Source of the DNA: Acinetobacter sp. 10FS3-1
GTDB lineage: Bacteria; Pseudomonadota; Gammaproteobacteria; Pseudomonadales; Moraxellaceae
Length of the DNA stretch: 64,000 nucleotides
Assembly (NCBI RefSeq): GCF_013343215.1
Contig: NZ_CP039143.1
Span: forward strand, 2,418,001 to 2,482,000
Direction of reading: 5' to 3'
The notes below the pieces were generated by a model that had not been told where the DNA came from, ran no database searches, and saw only the letters and a list, made by a program, of their open reading frames with translations. Position numbers and translations under genes: made by a program. Below, piece after piece: positions 50,581 to 61,477 of the stretch (the stretch's first letter is position 1; the number at the start of each line of letters is the position of its first letter).

Positions 50581-51864
50581 CTACTCCGTCAAAAACAATT
50601 GTTTTAAATAAGGGTTTAGCCACTTTTGCTGCGGGTCAAGTTGCTGGCGCAAGGTCATAAACTCATCCCACTTCGGATAAAGTTCACGCAGGCCAGTCGC
50701 AGTCATGGAGTGTAATTTGCCCCAATGAGGACGTCCCTGATATTTCTGTAAAATCGGCTCAACCAGAGCAAATACAGCCTGATAATCCTGTTTATAAAAC
50801 TGGTGAATCGAGATAGAAACTGAATCACGCTGATAAAATGGACTTAACCAGATGTCATCGCCTTTGACATAACGGAACTCGATCGGAAAAAATATCGGGG
50901 CGCGCTGCTGTTTTAAGGTCTGTAAAACTTCTTCCAGACATTGCAGGCCTAAATCAGCCGGCAGTTGGTACTCCATCTCATTAAATTTGGTATTGCGCGC
51001 TGTGGGGAAAATCCGGCTGGACCAGTCCACATAACAACTGGGTTTGACAAAAACACCGAGTAATTTTTGTAGATAAGAATTAGAGGCAGGAATAATTCGG
51101 GTCAACTCCGAACATACAGTCAGTAAATTATCTTCAGAAGGCCAGCCGTCCTCTCTGGGTTGAATAGCGTCATCGGTTTCATCCAATGTTTTCAGCACCA
51201 CCACGTCGGAATGGATAAAAGCCCAGAATTCAATATGCCGATGCTGATTTTTCCAGTGTTCAAGCTGGGTAAAGACTTCTTTTAATCTACATAGCCGGAT
51301 CTGTTCTTTTAACTTATAACAGGGGCGGTTTTGCAGGGTAATTTTGGTTAGTACACCCAAACTGCCCAGTGCTACCCGTCCTGCCTGAAAAATATCGCTA
51401 TTTTGCTGTTGATTACATTGTAGCAACTCACCGTCCGCGGTCAGTAGTTCAAAACCCTGAACAAAAGCGGCAAGGCAAGGTAAATCGACTCCTGTGCCAT
51501 GGGTCGCAGTAGAGATCGCACCTGCCAGACTTTGCTGGTCTATATCGCCCTGATTGATCAGCGCCTGATTGAAGGGCGTTAAATCCTTGCCCAATTCATA
51601 GAGTCGTGTGCCGGCCTGCACGGTGGCCCGGGTGTTTGCTTTATCCCAGGCCACAACGCCTCTTAAATGATCCAGATTTACTAAAATATTATCTGTGGTG
51701 GCGAGCGCACTAAAGGAATGTCCTGCACCGACAGCACGAATCTGCGCTGAAGATTTCACAATATGCTGTAAATGCTGGAGATGCTGAACCTGAATAATTT
51801 CCGGTCGCGCCTGCTGGCTGCCTGACCAGTTCTGCCACCTTCCCTCCGCCTGTCTTATTTTCAT
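50581..51864 (-). CDS. D-arabinono-1,4-lactone oxidase family FAD oxidase
   Basis: The 427-residue product has the FAD-binding_4 domain (IRAVGAGHSFSALATTD near 42, then GAISTATHGTGVDLP near 115). The ALO C-terminal domain (PHWGKLHS near 380) follows. Relatives oxidise sugar lactones or alditols with oxygen. The preserved GHSF and HGTG motifs suggest covalent or tight FAD. The operon partner is the PLP enzyme downstream. The pairing suggests a small-molecule catabolic role, substrate unknown. Confidence 0.82.
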   Translation of the reverse strand: MKIRQAEGRWQNWSGSQQARPEIIQVQHLQHLQHIVKSSAQIRAVGAGHSFSALATTDNILVNLDHLRGVVAWDKANTRATVQAGTRLYELGKDLTPFNQALINQGDIDQQSLAGAISTATHGTGVDLPCLAAFVQGFELLTADGELLQCNQQQNSDIFQAGRVALGSLGVLTKITLQNRPCYKLKEQIRLCRLKEVFTQLEHWKNQHRHIEFWAFIHSDVVVLKTLDETDDAIQPREDGWPSEDNLLTVCSELTRIIPASNSYLQKLLGVFVKPSCYVDWSSRIFPTARNTKFNEMEYQLPADLGLQCLEEVLQTLKQQRAPIFFPIEFRYVKGDDIWLSPFYQRDSVSISIHQFYKQDYQAVFALVEPILQKYQGRPHWGKLHSMTATGLRELYPKWDEFMTLRQQLDPQQKWLNPYLKQLFLTE

Positions 51865-52089
51865 TATTCTTCCTTGACCATGAGGATTTATTTTTAATTA
51901 GAACAAAATACCCCAAAAAGCAAACATAGGAACCCGATAGTTCAAAAAAAATTAAACTAAAAAATAATTACGATTAAAATCAATATCTTAAAAACAATTA
52001 ACAAAAGCTCGACTAAAGCATAACTGTCAGAGATACTGAAAAATGACTATTGTTAAAGGATGTAATAATAAAATTCATGGAGTAGAACA

Positions 52090-53733
52090 ATGGTCAGCGC
52101 TTATGACGAATTACCACGCACACCGGCCAATTTTGTTGCGTTGTCTCCTTTGCGTTATCTGGAGCGTGCCGCCTATATTTATCCGACTCAGAATGCCATC
52201 ATTCATGGCAAGCGTGAAATTAGCTGGCGTGAAACTTATCAGCGCTGCCGCCAGTTTGCCCATCAATTACAAAAGCTCGGCATTGGCAAAAATGATACCG
52301 TTTCGGTCCTGTTACCGAATATTCCAGCCATGATTGAAGCACACTTTGCTGTGCCGATGGCGGGTGCGGTACTGAATACGCTCAATACACGCCTCGACGC
52401 AAAAAACCTGGCCTTTATGCTGGAACATGCAGAAACCAAGGTGCTGCTGGTCGATCCGGAGTTTTCTGCTGTGGCCAAAGAAGCCCTGGACATGGTGCCT
52501 CAAGAAATTTTCGTCATTGATGTAGAAGATGAAAATTATGAAGAGTGCTTTACTACGCCGATTGGACAGATTGAGTACGAAGACTGGCTGGCTGAAGGAG
52601 ATGCCAGTTTTGAGTGGCATTTACCGCAGGATGAATGGGATGCCATCAGTCTGAACTATACATCCGGCACTACCGGTAATCCTAAAGGTGTGGTCTATCA
52701 CCATCGCGGTGCGTATATCAATGCGGCCAGCAATATCATTGCCTGTGGCATGACGCCACGCGCCACCTACTTATGGACTTTGCCTTTATTTCACTGTAAT
52801 GGCTGGTGCTTTGCGTGGACCATGGCAGCAAATGGCGGAACCAATATCTGTCTGCGTAAAGTCGATCCGGAACTGATCTTTAAACTGATCGAGCAACACA
52901 AAGTGGACTACTTCTGTGCTGCGCCAATTGTCCTGTCTATGCTGATCAATACGCCTGAAGATAAAAAGGTAAACATTGAGCATCGTGTTGAAGTAATGGT
53001 GGCAGGTGCTGCACCACCTGCGGCAATTATTGAAGGTATGCGTAATATTGGGATTAATGTGACGCATGTGTATGGCCTGACTGAAACCTACGGTCCATCG
53101 GCGCTATGTGCTTCGCAAGCGGGCTGGTCAGAACTGTCCCTTCAGGAACAGGCGCAGCTGCACTCCCGTCAAGGGGTGCCTTATCCGCTACAAGATGGCA
53201 TGAAAGTGCTGGACCCGGAAACCATGCAACCCGTGCCGAATGATGGCCAGACCATGGGTGAAATTATGTTCCGTGGCAATATTGTGATGAAAGGCTATTT
53301 AAAAAATCCGGAAGCAACCGCAGAAGCTTTTGCGGGTGGCTGGTTCCATACCGGTGACTTGGCTGTGTGCCAACCGGACGGCTATGCCAAAATCACGGAC
53401 CGTTCAAAAGACGTAATTATTTCCGGTGGTGAGAATATATCTTCCCTAGAAGTGGAGGAAGTTTTATATCAACATCCGGCGGTACTAACCGCAGCAGTCG
53501 TTGCCAAACCTGACCCTCGCTGGCAGGAAGTCCCATGTGCCTTTATTGAACTAAAACAGGGCAGTCAGGTTACGGAAGAAGAAATTATCAATTTCTGTCG
53601 TGAGCATTTGGCACGTTTTAAAGTGCCAAAAGATGTGGTCATTACCGAGATTCCAAAAACCTCCACTGGTAAATTACAGAAGTTTGTCCTGCGTGAATGG
53701 GCCAAAGAACGTTCACAAGGTGAATTCTCTTAA
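52090..53733 (+). CDS. Acyl-CoA synthetase (AMP-binding)
   Basis: The 547-residue enzyme activates fatty acids to acyl-CoA. It has the AMP motif YTSGTTGNPKGVVYHHRG (about 192-209), the adenine-binding HVYGLTETYGPSA (about 326-338) and the hinge and catalytic Lys region (TSTGKLQKFVLREWA near 528). Among relatives it resembles medium/long-chain AlkK-like or FadD-like ligases more than acetate ligases. GGAG lies 9 bases before the ATG. It is a single gene, with divergent lactone oxidase upstream. Confidence 0.88.
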   Translation: MVSAYDELPRTPANFVALSPLRYLERAAYIYPTQNAIIHGKREISWRETYQRCRQFAHQLQKLGIGKNDTVSVLLPNIPAMIEAHFAVPMAGAVLNTLNTRLDAKNLAFMLEHAETKVLLVDPEFSAVAKEALDMVPQEIFVIDVEDENYEECFTTPIGQIEYEDWLAEGDASFEWHLPQDEWDAISLNYTSGTTGNPKGVVYHHRGAYINAASNIIACGMTPRATYLWTLPLFHCNGWCFAWTMAANGGTNICLRKVDPELIFKLIEQHKVDYFCAAPIVLSMLINTPEDKKVNIEHRVEVMVAGAAPPAAIIEGMRNIGINVTHVYGLTETYGPSALCASQAGWSELSLQEQAQLHSRQGVPYPLQDGMKVLDPETMQPVPNDGQTMGEIMFRGNIVMKGYLKNPEATAEAFAGGWFHTGDLAVCQPDGYAKITDRSKDVIISGGENISSLEVEEVLYQHPAVLTAAVVAKPDPRWQEVPCAFIELKQGSQVTEEEIINFCREHLARFKVPKDVVITEIPKTSTGKLQKFVLREWAKERSQGEFS

Positions 53734-53762
53734 TTCATTGCGATAGTCCAAAACTGCCTCAA

Positions 53763-53822
53763 GCCTGAATTTTTCTGTTGCAATATAAAAAGGAGAATTT
53801 CAGGCGTGGGGCTTTTTTATGC
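53763..53822 (+). terminator. Terminator after the acyl-CoA synthetase gene
   Basis: GCCTGAA and TTTCAGGC pair, with a broader imperfect stem, and are followed by GTGGGGCTTTTTTATG. Confidence 0.6.
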
Positions 53823-53966
53823 TTAAAATAAAGTCATCAGATTACCTAGCTCAGCTCTGAAGTATTGATCCGGTAATCGTAGGCTTATTCAACACAGCAG
53901 CCCGATAAAGTCGGGTCTGTTCAGCCCCCCCTTGAATTGTGTTTTGTCGCATTCAGGAGATAAACA

Positions 53967-54593
53967 ATGTGCGCCAATTTTCGTCCCATCAGCAGAGAGC
54001 AGGCTCAACTCCTGAAGCTGCCCGATCTACCTGAGTTTGACTTTAAGCCAGATATTTATCCGCTGAATGACTGCCCGCTTGTCCTTGCTGGCCCCCAAGG
54101 GCTTGAATGGCGTTCGGTCAAATTTGGCATGATTCCGAAATGGGCCAGAACGTTCAAAATTGGCAGAATGACCTACAACGCCCGAACTGAAACTATCGAT
54201 GAAAAACCGAGTTTCAAAAACGCGTGGTATCACAACCAGTTTGCCCTGATTCCGGTGCAGATTATTTATGAACCCAAATATGTAGATGGCAAGGCCCAGC
54301 GCTGGGGCATCTATCGCAAAGATGGCCTCCCCTTTACCGTCGCTGCCCTCTATGAAAATACCACTTTAGAGGGGGAGCAGGTTCGCTCCATGTCTATGCT
54401 GACTATCAATGCTGACCAGCATCCACTTATGAAAAACTTCCACAAACCCGGAGCTGAAAAGCGCTCGATTATTGTGATTCCGGAGCAACTACGCGAGGAC
54501 TGGTTATATGGTAATTTTGAAGATGCAGCGCAATTTTTTATCCATATGAATCCTGCGGAGTTTACTGCTTCTTTTATGCCGCGCAAGACTTAA
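53967..54593 (+). CDS. SRAP-family protein (HMCES/YedK-like)
   Basis: These proteins bind abasic sites in single-stranded DNA and cross-link them through Cys2. The 208-residue product starts MCANF, so the catalytic Cys2 is exposed after Met removal. Further active-site residues are Asn in TYNARTET (about 71), Glu in IIYEP (about 97) and His in DQHPLMKNFHKPG (about 152). The Trp usually after the Glu is Pro here. It is a single gene with AGGAG upstream. No neighbouring repair gene is seen. Confidence 0.85.
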   Translation: MCANFRPISREQAQLLKLPDLPEFDFKPDIYPLNDCPLVLAGPQGLEWRSVKFGMIPKWARTFKIGRMTYNARTETIDEKPSFKNAWYHNQFALIPVQIIYEPKYVDGKAQRWGIYRKDGLPFTVAALYENTTLEGEQVRSMSMLTINADQHPLMKNFHKPGAEKRSIIVIPEQLREDWLYGNFEDAAQFFIHMNPAEFTASFMPRKT

Positions 54594-54751
54594 GCACTGA
54601 ACGGCTAGAAGATTTATTCGCTACTGGCATGATGATTCTGCTCGCTCCCTTTTCTTAAAGGAGGTTGTTTACTCGTTTTATGCAGTTAAGGTATAGAAAA
54701 ATATTGCAAATATTCAATAACTTGCACTCAAAATAAAAACTTTCAGGCAAT

Positions 54752-54785
54752 AAAAAACCCAAGACTGAATATGCTTGGGTTTTTT
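54752..54785 (-). terminator. tRNA-Leu terminator
   Basis: AAAAAACCCAAG and CTTGGGTTTTTT pair around ACTGAATATG. It is placed directly after the tRNA. Confidence 0.85.
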
Positions 54786-54791
54786 GAATTT

Positions 54792-54878
54792 TGGTCCCGA
54801 GGGTCGGACTCGAACCGACACGTCATCTCTGACAGCGGATTTTGAGTCCGCCGCGTCTACCAATTTCACCACCTCGGG
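54792..54878 (-). tRNA. tRNA-Leu(CAA)
   Basis: 87-base class II tRNA starting CCCGAGGTGGTGAAATTGG. The anticodon is CAA (stem GCGGA/TCCGC, loop CTCAAAA), with a long variable arm (TGTCAGAGATGACG), T-loop TTCGAGT and an encoded CCA. Confidence 0.95.
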
Positions 54879-54892
54879 AGTGGATGTCGGCT

Positions 54893-54920
54893 ATATTACT
54901 CTGATTCGAAAACTTGTCAA
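54893..54920 (-). promoter_or_regulatory. tRNA-Leu promoter
   Basis: On the minus strand TTGACA (perfect) and TAATAT are 16 bases apart, then AGCCGAC, like the rRNA promoter discriminator. The start lies about 10 bases before the mature tRNA. Confidence 0.85.
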
Positions 54921-55045
54921 CGCAGAAAAAACACATTTGCTTAATTTTAAAACAATTGGCATTTTTTTGTTTTATAATCCGGCAATTCCCGCCACAAAAA
55001 AGAAAAAAGTTTATACTAGCCGTAGTTTTTTTATCGTAAATTGTC

Positions 55046-56080
55046 ATGCAACTTTCTGATTTTAGTTTCGATCTCCCCGATGAGCTGATTGCCCGTTACC
55101 CGCTGGAACAACGCAGTGCCTCTCGCCTCCTGCATCTGGATGCACAAGGCCAATATCACGATCACCAGTTCACCGATATTCTGGATTTGCTGAATGAAGG
55201 AGATCTGCTGGTTCTGAATGACACCAAGGTCATGAAAGCGCGCCTGAAAGGGAAACGCGCATCAGGTGGCGCTGTTGAAGTGCTGGTCGAACGGATGATA
55301 GACCAGTTGGTTGCCCACTGTCATATCAAGGCCAGTAATACGCCTAAAGCTGGTGCAGAACTGTTTATTGGACCAGATGCTATTAAAGTCACGGTTCAGG
55401 GACGTCATGAGAACCTGTTTATTGTCGAATTCTCTCAGCCGATTCTAGAAGTACTAGATCAATACGGCGCCCTGCCGATTCCGCCTTATTTCAACCGTGA
55501 AGCGGAAGAGATTGATAGCGAGCGGTATCAGACTGTATTTAATGATCCGACCAAACTGGCCAGTGTTGCCGCACCCACTGCTTCTTTGCACTTCGATGTC
55601 AACTTATTGAATAAGCTAGAAGAAAAAGGCATTCAAAAGACTTTTGTGACCTTGCATGTGGGTGCAGGTACCTTCCTGCCCGTACGCACTGATGATATTG
55701 AAAATCACATCATGCACAGTGAATGGTGTCAGGTTTCAGATGAATCCATGGCGTTAATTAAAGCCACCAAAGCGCGTGGCAATAAAGTGATTGCCGTGGG
55801 AACCACTGCCACCCGGGCCACTGAAAGTGCGGCTCAGGCCAATGGTGGTGAATTGAAAGGCTGGACTGGCGATACCCAGATTTTTATCTATCCCGGTTAT
55901 GAGTTCAAAGTGGTCGACCGCCTGATTAGCAACTTCCATTTGCCGGAATCCACCCTGCTGATGCTGGTATCGGCATTATCCAGCCGTGACCATATTCTGA
56001 AGGCCTATCAGCATGCGGTGGCCAGTCAATATCGCTTCTTCAGTTATGGCGATGCCATGCTGATTGATCAAGCCGAATAA
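55046..56080 (+). CDS. queA: S-adenosylmethionine:tRNA ribosyltransferase-isomerase
   Basis: QueA adds the ribosyl part of AdoMet to preQ1 in tRNA, the step after Tgt in queuosine synthesis. The 344-residue product has the start [20 protein letters not shown] and the conserved [14 protein letters not shown] (about 209-222). [12 protein letters not shown] (about 251-262) and [13 protein letters not shown] (about 295-307) follow. Length is normal. Its stop overlaps the next gene's start region. Tgt lies about 1.9 kb downstream. Confidence 0.96.
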   Translation: MQLSDFSFDLPDELIARYPLEQRSASRLLHLDAQGQYHDHQFTDILDLLNEGDLLVLNDTKVMKARLKGKRASGGAVEVLVERMIDQLVAHCHIKASNTPKAGAELFIGPDAIKVTVQGRHENLFIVEFSQPILEVLDQYGALPIPPYFNREAEEIDSERYQTVFNDPTKLASVAAPTASLHFDVNLLNKLEEKGIQKTFVTLHVGAGTFLPVRTDDIENHIMHSEWCQVSDESMALIKATKARGNKVIAVGTTATRATESAAQANGGELKGWTGDTQIFIYPGYEFKVVDRLISNFHLPESTLLMLVSALSSRDHILKAYQHAVASQYRFFSYGDAMLIDQAE

Positions 56081-56096
56081 AGCAGGAAGCTTCCCG

Positions 56097-57125
56097 ATGC
56101 CGATCGACTCTGTGCAGCATTCCATTCATATTCGACGCAAGAAGAATAAAGTGGTGCTTCACAATATTGCGCGGCTCTGGCACTTGGGCCATCAGGCTAA
56201 AAGCTATCAGGAACTACTAGATGGCTTGCATCCCTGGAATGGCCCAATCACTTTAAAATTTGAAAATAACCTGCCACTCGCCTTGGGTGGAATCAGTATT
56301 TTTTTAATCATGGGTGTGTTTATCGCACCTGAAAACATCTGGGTTCAAAGCTGTGTATTTTTAGGTTGCCTGCTGCTGTTCGGTGCTTATATCAGTTATG
56401 AACACCGTAAGCCGCTGGATGACGTCATTCGCTATCTGGAAGAGGTGGCGATTGCAAAAAAATATCAGCTGGCTTTTCAACAACAACCGCAGCATATTTC
56501 TATTGCGCTGAATCCCCTGCATTTCATCAGTCATTTAAAGCGCCAGTTTCCGGTCTTTAACCAGGGTTCCCTGAGGAATGATATACAGCGTTATGCCAGT
56601 ACCGTTTGGGAAGATGAAGATGGTCAGCAGCATCAGGTGCTGCTCTTTCAATATCATTATGTGCATGAAGTCCAGGTACGGGACAAAGAAGGCCAGCCGA
56701 TCAAACTGACCGAAGTACATAAAGATCTGTGGGGAGTATTTGTGTTTGACATTCAAACTCAGGGACTGGCAGTCACCACAGCCCGAAAGAAATTTTATTA
56801 TCCTTTTACCTACCCTTGGCACAGTAGTGATATTCGCACCAACCAGAAATTGAGCTTTTATGGTAGTGACCCGCTGCAGATGGCCAAACTCTACACTCCA
56901 GGTTTTGTACTCAGACTCGCTGACTTTTTTGAACGGCGTCAGGGAGACTTAATGTTTCAGCCGGAAAGTCAGCTGCTCTGCTACCTAGGACCCCACAATC
57001 TGTTTCAGGCATCGAGCAAACACGATAAAATTAACGATATTCCAGCATTGCGTGGGCATCTGAGAACGTTTAAATTAACCGAACTAGAAAAGTTACAACA
57101 CGACTTACTACAGTTTTTAAAATAA
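56097..57125 (+). CDS. DUF3137-like membrane protein partnered with LemA
   Basis: The product has 342 residues from ATG 56097, which has GGAAG upstream; an earlier frame start at 56064 is less likely. Two membrane helices at about 60-105 form a hairpin. The C-terminal domain contains KLSFYGSDPLQMAKLYTPGF (about 265-284), which resembles the DUF3137 pattern in which a protein with two helices sits beside LemA. The family link is by inspection only. It lies between queA and lemA, 28 bases before lemA, and is probably functionally linked to it. Confidence 0.6.
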   Translation: MPIDSVQHSIHIRRKKNKVVLHNIARLWHLGHQAKSYQELLDGLHPWNGPITLKFENNLPLALGGISIFLIMGVFIAPENIWVQSCVFLGCLLLFGAYISYEHRKPLDDVIRYLEEVAIAKKYQLAFQQQPQHISIALNPLHFISHLKRQFPVFNQGSLRNDIQRYASTVWEDEDGQQHQVLLFQYHYVHEVQVRDKEGQPIKLTEVHKDLWGVFVFDIQTQGLAVTTARKKFYYPFTYPWHSSDIRTNQKLSFYGSDPLQMAKLYTPGFVLRLADFFERRQGDLMFQPESQLLCYLGPHNLFQASSKHDKINDIPALRGHLRTFKLTELEKLQHDLLQFLK

Positions 57126-57153
57126 TTATTTCAACTTTAAGGGGGAGCTACGC

Positions 57154-57723
57154 ATGGGCTTTTTGATTTTTTGCCTGATTATGGTCGCTGCGATTGTCGC
57201 GATCATCATGATCCGTAACAATATTGTCCGTCATCACAACTCGACCATTCGTGCCTGGGCCGATGTGGCCAGTTATGAGCGCCAGAAAATTAAAATCCTG
57301 GATGGCCTGCACCCTCTGGTCGAACAGTATTCCAGCTTTGAAAAAGGTACTCTGGAAAAAGTGACCGAACTGCGCCAGAACATCATGAACCTGAACATGA
57401 AAGATGCCGATATTGCCCAGCTACAACGCATTGAAAGCCTGAATAAAGAACTGATGCGCAGCCTGAATGTGGTGATTGAAAATTATCCGGAACTCAAAGC
57501 CAATGAAATTTATCTGAAAATGATGAATGAAATTGAAGAACAGAATGAAAATGTCGGTGCTGCGATCACCATTTATAACCGCAATGTCGAACTGTTTAAT
57601 AATCAGATCCAGATTTTTCCGCACAATATGATCAATGACATGCTGCTGAGAAAAAAAGCGGTACGTCCTTTTCGCGACCAGAACGTCAGTCAAAATTTTG
57701 ACTATCGTCCGAATTTTCATTAA
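57154..57723 (+). CDS. LemA family protein
   Basis: The 189-residue protein has an N-terminal membrane helix (FLIFCLIMVAAIVAIIMI) and then the LemA coiled-coil bundle with NNIVRHHNSTIRAWADV (about 24-40). The AAITIYNRNVELFNNQIQIFP region (split here) is near 132-150. LemA proteins are poorly understood membrane-anchored helical proteins often encoded beside a DUF3137 or TPM-domain gene. Transcription is likely shared with the gene before it. Confidence 0.88.
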   Translation: MGFLIFCLIMVAAIVAIIMIRNNIVRHHNSTIRAWADVASYERQKIKILDGLHPLVEQYSSFEKGTLEKVTELRQNIMNLNMKDADIAQLQRIESLNKELMRSLNVVIENYPELKANEIYLKMMNEIEEQNENVGAAITIYNRNVELFNNQIQIFPHNMINDMLLRKKAVRPFRDQNVSQNFDYRPNFH

Positions 57724-57835
57724 TTGTACCCTTCACTCAAGCATGTTTTCTCTGGCTGACGGCAAGCAGAAAAAAGCCAGGAATTAAGGATATTTTATTT
57801 ATATTTGAAACTTCACTTTAATCATTTACAAATAA

Positions 57836-59083
<1,248 letters not shown>

Positions 59084-59183
59084 TCTTTCAGCATTTGCGC
59101 TGAAGAAAAAGACAAGGTAAATTGCAAGAATATGTCAATTTATTACCGAGTTGATCACCAGTTTTTTATTTTAGGAAAATGAA

Positions 59184-59513
59184 ATGAGCCTTTTTATTTC
59201 GACTGCGCACGCTGCAGGTGGAGCCGCACAACAACCAAGTATGATGGCTAACATCCTGATGATTGCGGTTTTTATTGCAATCTTCTACTTTCTGATCTGG
59301 CGTCCACAATCCAAACGTGCCAAAGAGCACCGCGCCTTGGTGGACAGCCTTGGAGTAGGCAGCGAAGTGGTATTCGCTGGCGGTTTAATGGGCAAGATCA
59401 CCAAAATTGAAGGTGAATTTGCAGTAGTTGAATTAAGCCGTGGCGTAGAAGTTAAAGTTCAGCGTGCGAGTGTGATCTCAGTGCTGCCTGAAGGTACTTT
59501 AAATAACATTTAA
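59184..59513 (+). CDS. yajC: Sec translocase accessory subunit YajC
   Basis: The 109-residue protein has one membrane helix (MMANILMIAVFIAIFYFLIW) followed by RPQSKRAKEHRALVDSL and a small cytoplasmic domain. It copurifies with SecDF-YidC. A GAAAATG-type ribosome site precedes it. An attenuator-like hairpin lies between yajC and secD. Confidence 0.95.
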   Translation: MSLFISTAHAAGGAAQQPSMMANILMIAVFIAIFYFLIWRPQSKRAKEHRALVDSLGVGSEVVFAGGLMGKITKIEGEFAVVELSRGVEVKVQRASVISVLPEGTLNNI

Positions 59514-59522
59514 TCAAAAAAC

Positions 59523-59549
59523 AGTCGTGCCACCCGCACGACTTTTTTC
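59523..59549 (+). terminator. Hairpin between yajC and secD
   Basis: AGTCGTGC and GCACGACT pair perfectly around CACCC and are followed by TTTTT. It is a fully formed terminator placed inside an operon, so it may reduce secDF relative to yajC. Confidence 0.75.
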
Positions 59550-59567
59550 ATTTTAAGAAGAAAACGA

Positions 59568-61466
59568 ATGCGTTACCCAGCATGGAAATATGTACTGATC
59601 CTGGTTGTCCTGGTGATCAGTACCTTATATGCCCTGCCAAGTTTGTATCCAGATGAACCTGCTGTACAGATTTCGGGTGCCAAAGCCGGTACTCAAATTG
59701 ACGCAGGCATCATACAAAAAGCAGAGCAGATTTTAAGCACTGAAAATATTGCAACTCATGACAATAGCTTTAGTAACAATGCCGCCCTCTTACGCGTAGA
59801 TTCAAGTGAAACCCAGCTCAAAGCCAAAGAAGCATTGCGCCGTGGTTTGGGTGATGAATATGTGGTGGCCTTGAACCTGGCCCCGACCACCCCAGAATGG
59901 CTACAAAAAATTGGTGCCAAGCCAATGAAGCTCGGCCTGGACTTGCGTGGTGGTGTACACTTCCTGCTTGAAGTGGATATGGACAAAGCCATTGCCCAGC
60001 GGATGGAAACTTCAGCTGCCGACCTGCGTCGTCAACTGCGTGACAATAACCTGAAATTCAACAGCCTTTCTTTAAGCAACAATACCATTGTGGTGCAGTT
60101 TGCCAACAATGACGACCGTTCTGCGGTCATGGATTTCTTGCGTCGCAATGGGAATGAGTTTAACCCGCAAGCTGTAGCCACTGACTCAGGCTCAACTTTA
60201 CGTTTGAACTATACAGACACGCGTAAGCAGGAAATTGAGTCGTATGCTGTTAACCAGAACTTAACCACCTTACGTAACCGTATTAATGAACTCGGTGTAG
60301 CAGAAGCATTGGTACAAACCCAAGGCAGCAACCGTATTGTGGTCGAGCTTCCAGGTGTACAGGATACGGCTGAGGCCAAACGTGTTCTGGGTCGTACTGC
60401 GAATCTGGAATTCCGGCTGGTGTCTGATCTGAATGATCAGTCAATCGACCCATATACCGGCCAATTAAATGGCACTCCGCCACCGGGAACCGAAGCTTTT
60501 GCTTATGAATCGCTGGACAGTGGGCGTCAGTTATTGCTGAATCGTAACCGTATTTTGACCGGTGAGCGTGTTCAGAATGCCTCAAGCGGTTTTAGCCAGG
60601 ACACTGGTGGTGCTGAGGTCAATATTACCTTGGACAGCGCGGGTGGCAAGCTGATGGCCGATGCAACCCGTAATGCAGTCGGCAAGCGCATGGCGGTACT
60701 GTTCATTGAAAATAAACAGCGCATCAGTTATGTCGAAGACCCTGCAACTGGTACCCAGACTGAAGTACGTACGCCATATACCGAATCTGTGGTAATTAAT
60801 GCCGCCACCATTCAGGCCGTACTGGGTTCACAGTTCCGTATTACCGGTCTGGATTCACCACAAGAAGCAGCTGAACTGGCCTTGATGTTACGTGCTGGTG
60901 CTTTGGCTGCGCCCATGTATTTTGTTGAAGAACGTGTGATTGGTCCAAGTCTTGGTCAGGAAAACATCGACAAAGGTGTATTATCTACGCAGATCGGTTT
61001 CATTCTGGTGGCAATCTGGATGGTGGTGTTCTTCCGTCTGTTTGGTGTGATTGCCAACTTTGCCCTGATCTTTAACCTCGCTATGATCCTTACGGTCATG
61101 TCCTGGATTGGTGCGTCTCTTACCTTGCCGGGTATTGCAGGTATCGTGATTACCATTGGTATGGCGGTCGATGCCAACGTCCTGATCTGTGAACGGATAC
61201 GGGAAGAACTTAAATGGGGGGCCTCGCCCAAACAGGCGATTGTGGCTGGTTATGACCGGGCCTATAACACCATTTTCGACTCGAACCTCACCACCTTCCT
61301 GGTGGCATTTATCCTGTTCGCGATTGGTACTGGTCCGATCAAAGGCTTTGCCGTGACTCTGATGATCGGTATTGTCTGCTCAATGTTTACCGCCATTACG
61401 GTAACCCGTGCCATTGTTCAGCTGATCTATGGCAAAAAACGTAACTTGAAAAAGTTGAGCATTTAA
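59568..61466 (+). CDS. secD: Protein translocase subunit SecD
   Basis: SecD with SecF uses the proton gradient to pull proteins out of the Sec channel on the periplasmic side. The 632-residue protein has one N-terminal helix, a large periplasmic region (P1, with MKLGLDLRGGVHFLLEVD near 117-134) and five C-terminal helices containing GMAVDANVLICERIREELK (about 529-547). The conserved Asp lies in AVDANV. Normal length. Confidence 0.97.
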   Translation: MRYPAWKYVLILVVLVISTLYALPSLYPDEPAVQISGAKAGTQIDAGIIQKAEQILSTENIATHDNSFSNNAALLRVDSSETQLKAKEALRRGLGDEYVVALNLAPTTPEWLQKIGAKPMKLGLDLRGGVHFLLEVDMDKAIAQRMETSAADLRRQLRDNNLKFNSLSLSNNTIVVQFANNDDRSAVMDFLRRNGNEFNPQAVATDSGSTLRLNYTDTRKQEIESYAVNQNLTTLRNRINELGVAEALVQTQGSNRIVVELPGVQDTAEAKRVLGRTANLEFRLVSDLNDQSIDPYTGQLNGTPPPGTEAFAYESLDSGRQLLLNRNRILTGERVQNASSGFSQDTGGAEVNITLDSAGGKLMADATRNAVGKRMAVLFIENKQRISYVEDPATGTQTEVRTPYTESVVINAATIQAVLGSQFRITGLDSPQEAAELALMLRAGALAAPMYFVEERVIGPSLGQENIDKGVLSTQIGFILVAIWMVVFFRLFGVIANFALIFNLAMILTVMSWIGASLTLPGIAGIVITIGMAVDANVLICERIREELKWGASPKQAIVAGYDRAYNTIFDSNLTTFLVAFILFAIGTGPIKGFAVTLMIGIVCSMFTAITVTRAIVQLIYGKKRNLKKLSI

Positions 61467-61477
61467 GGAGATCACTG

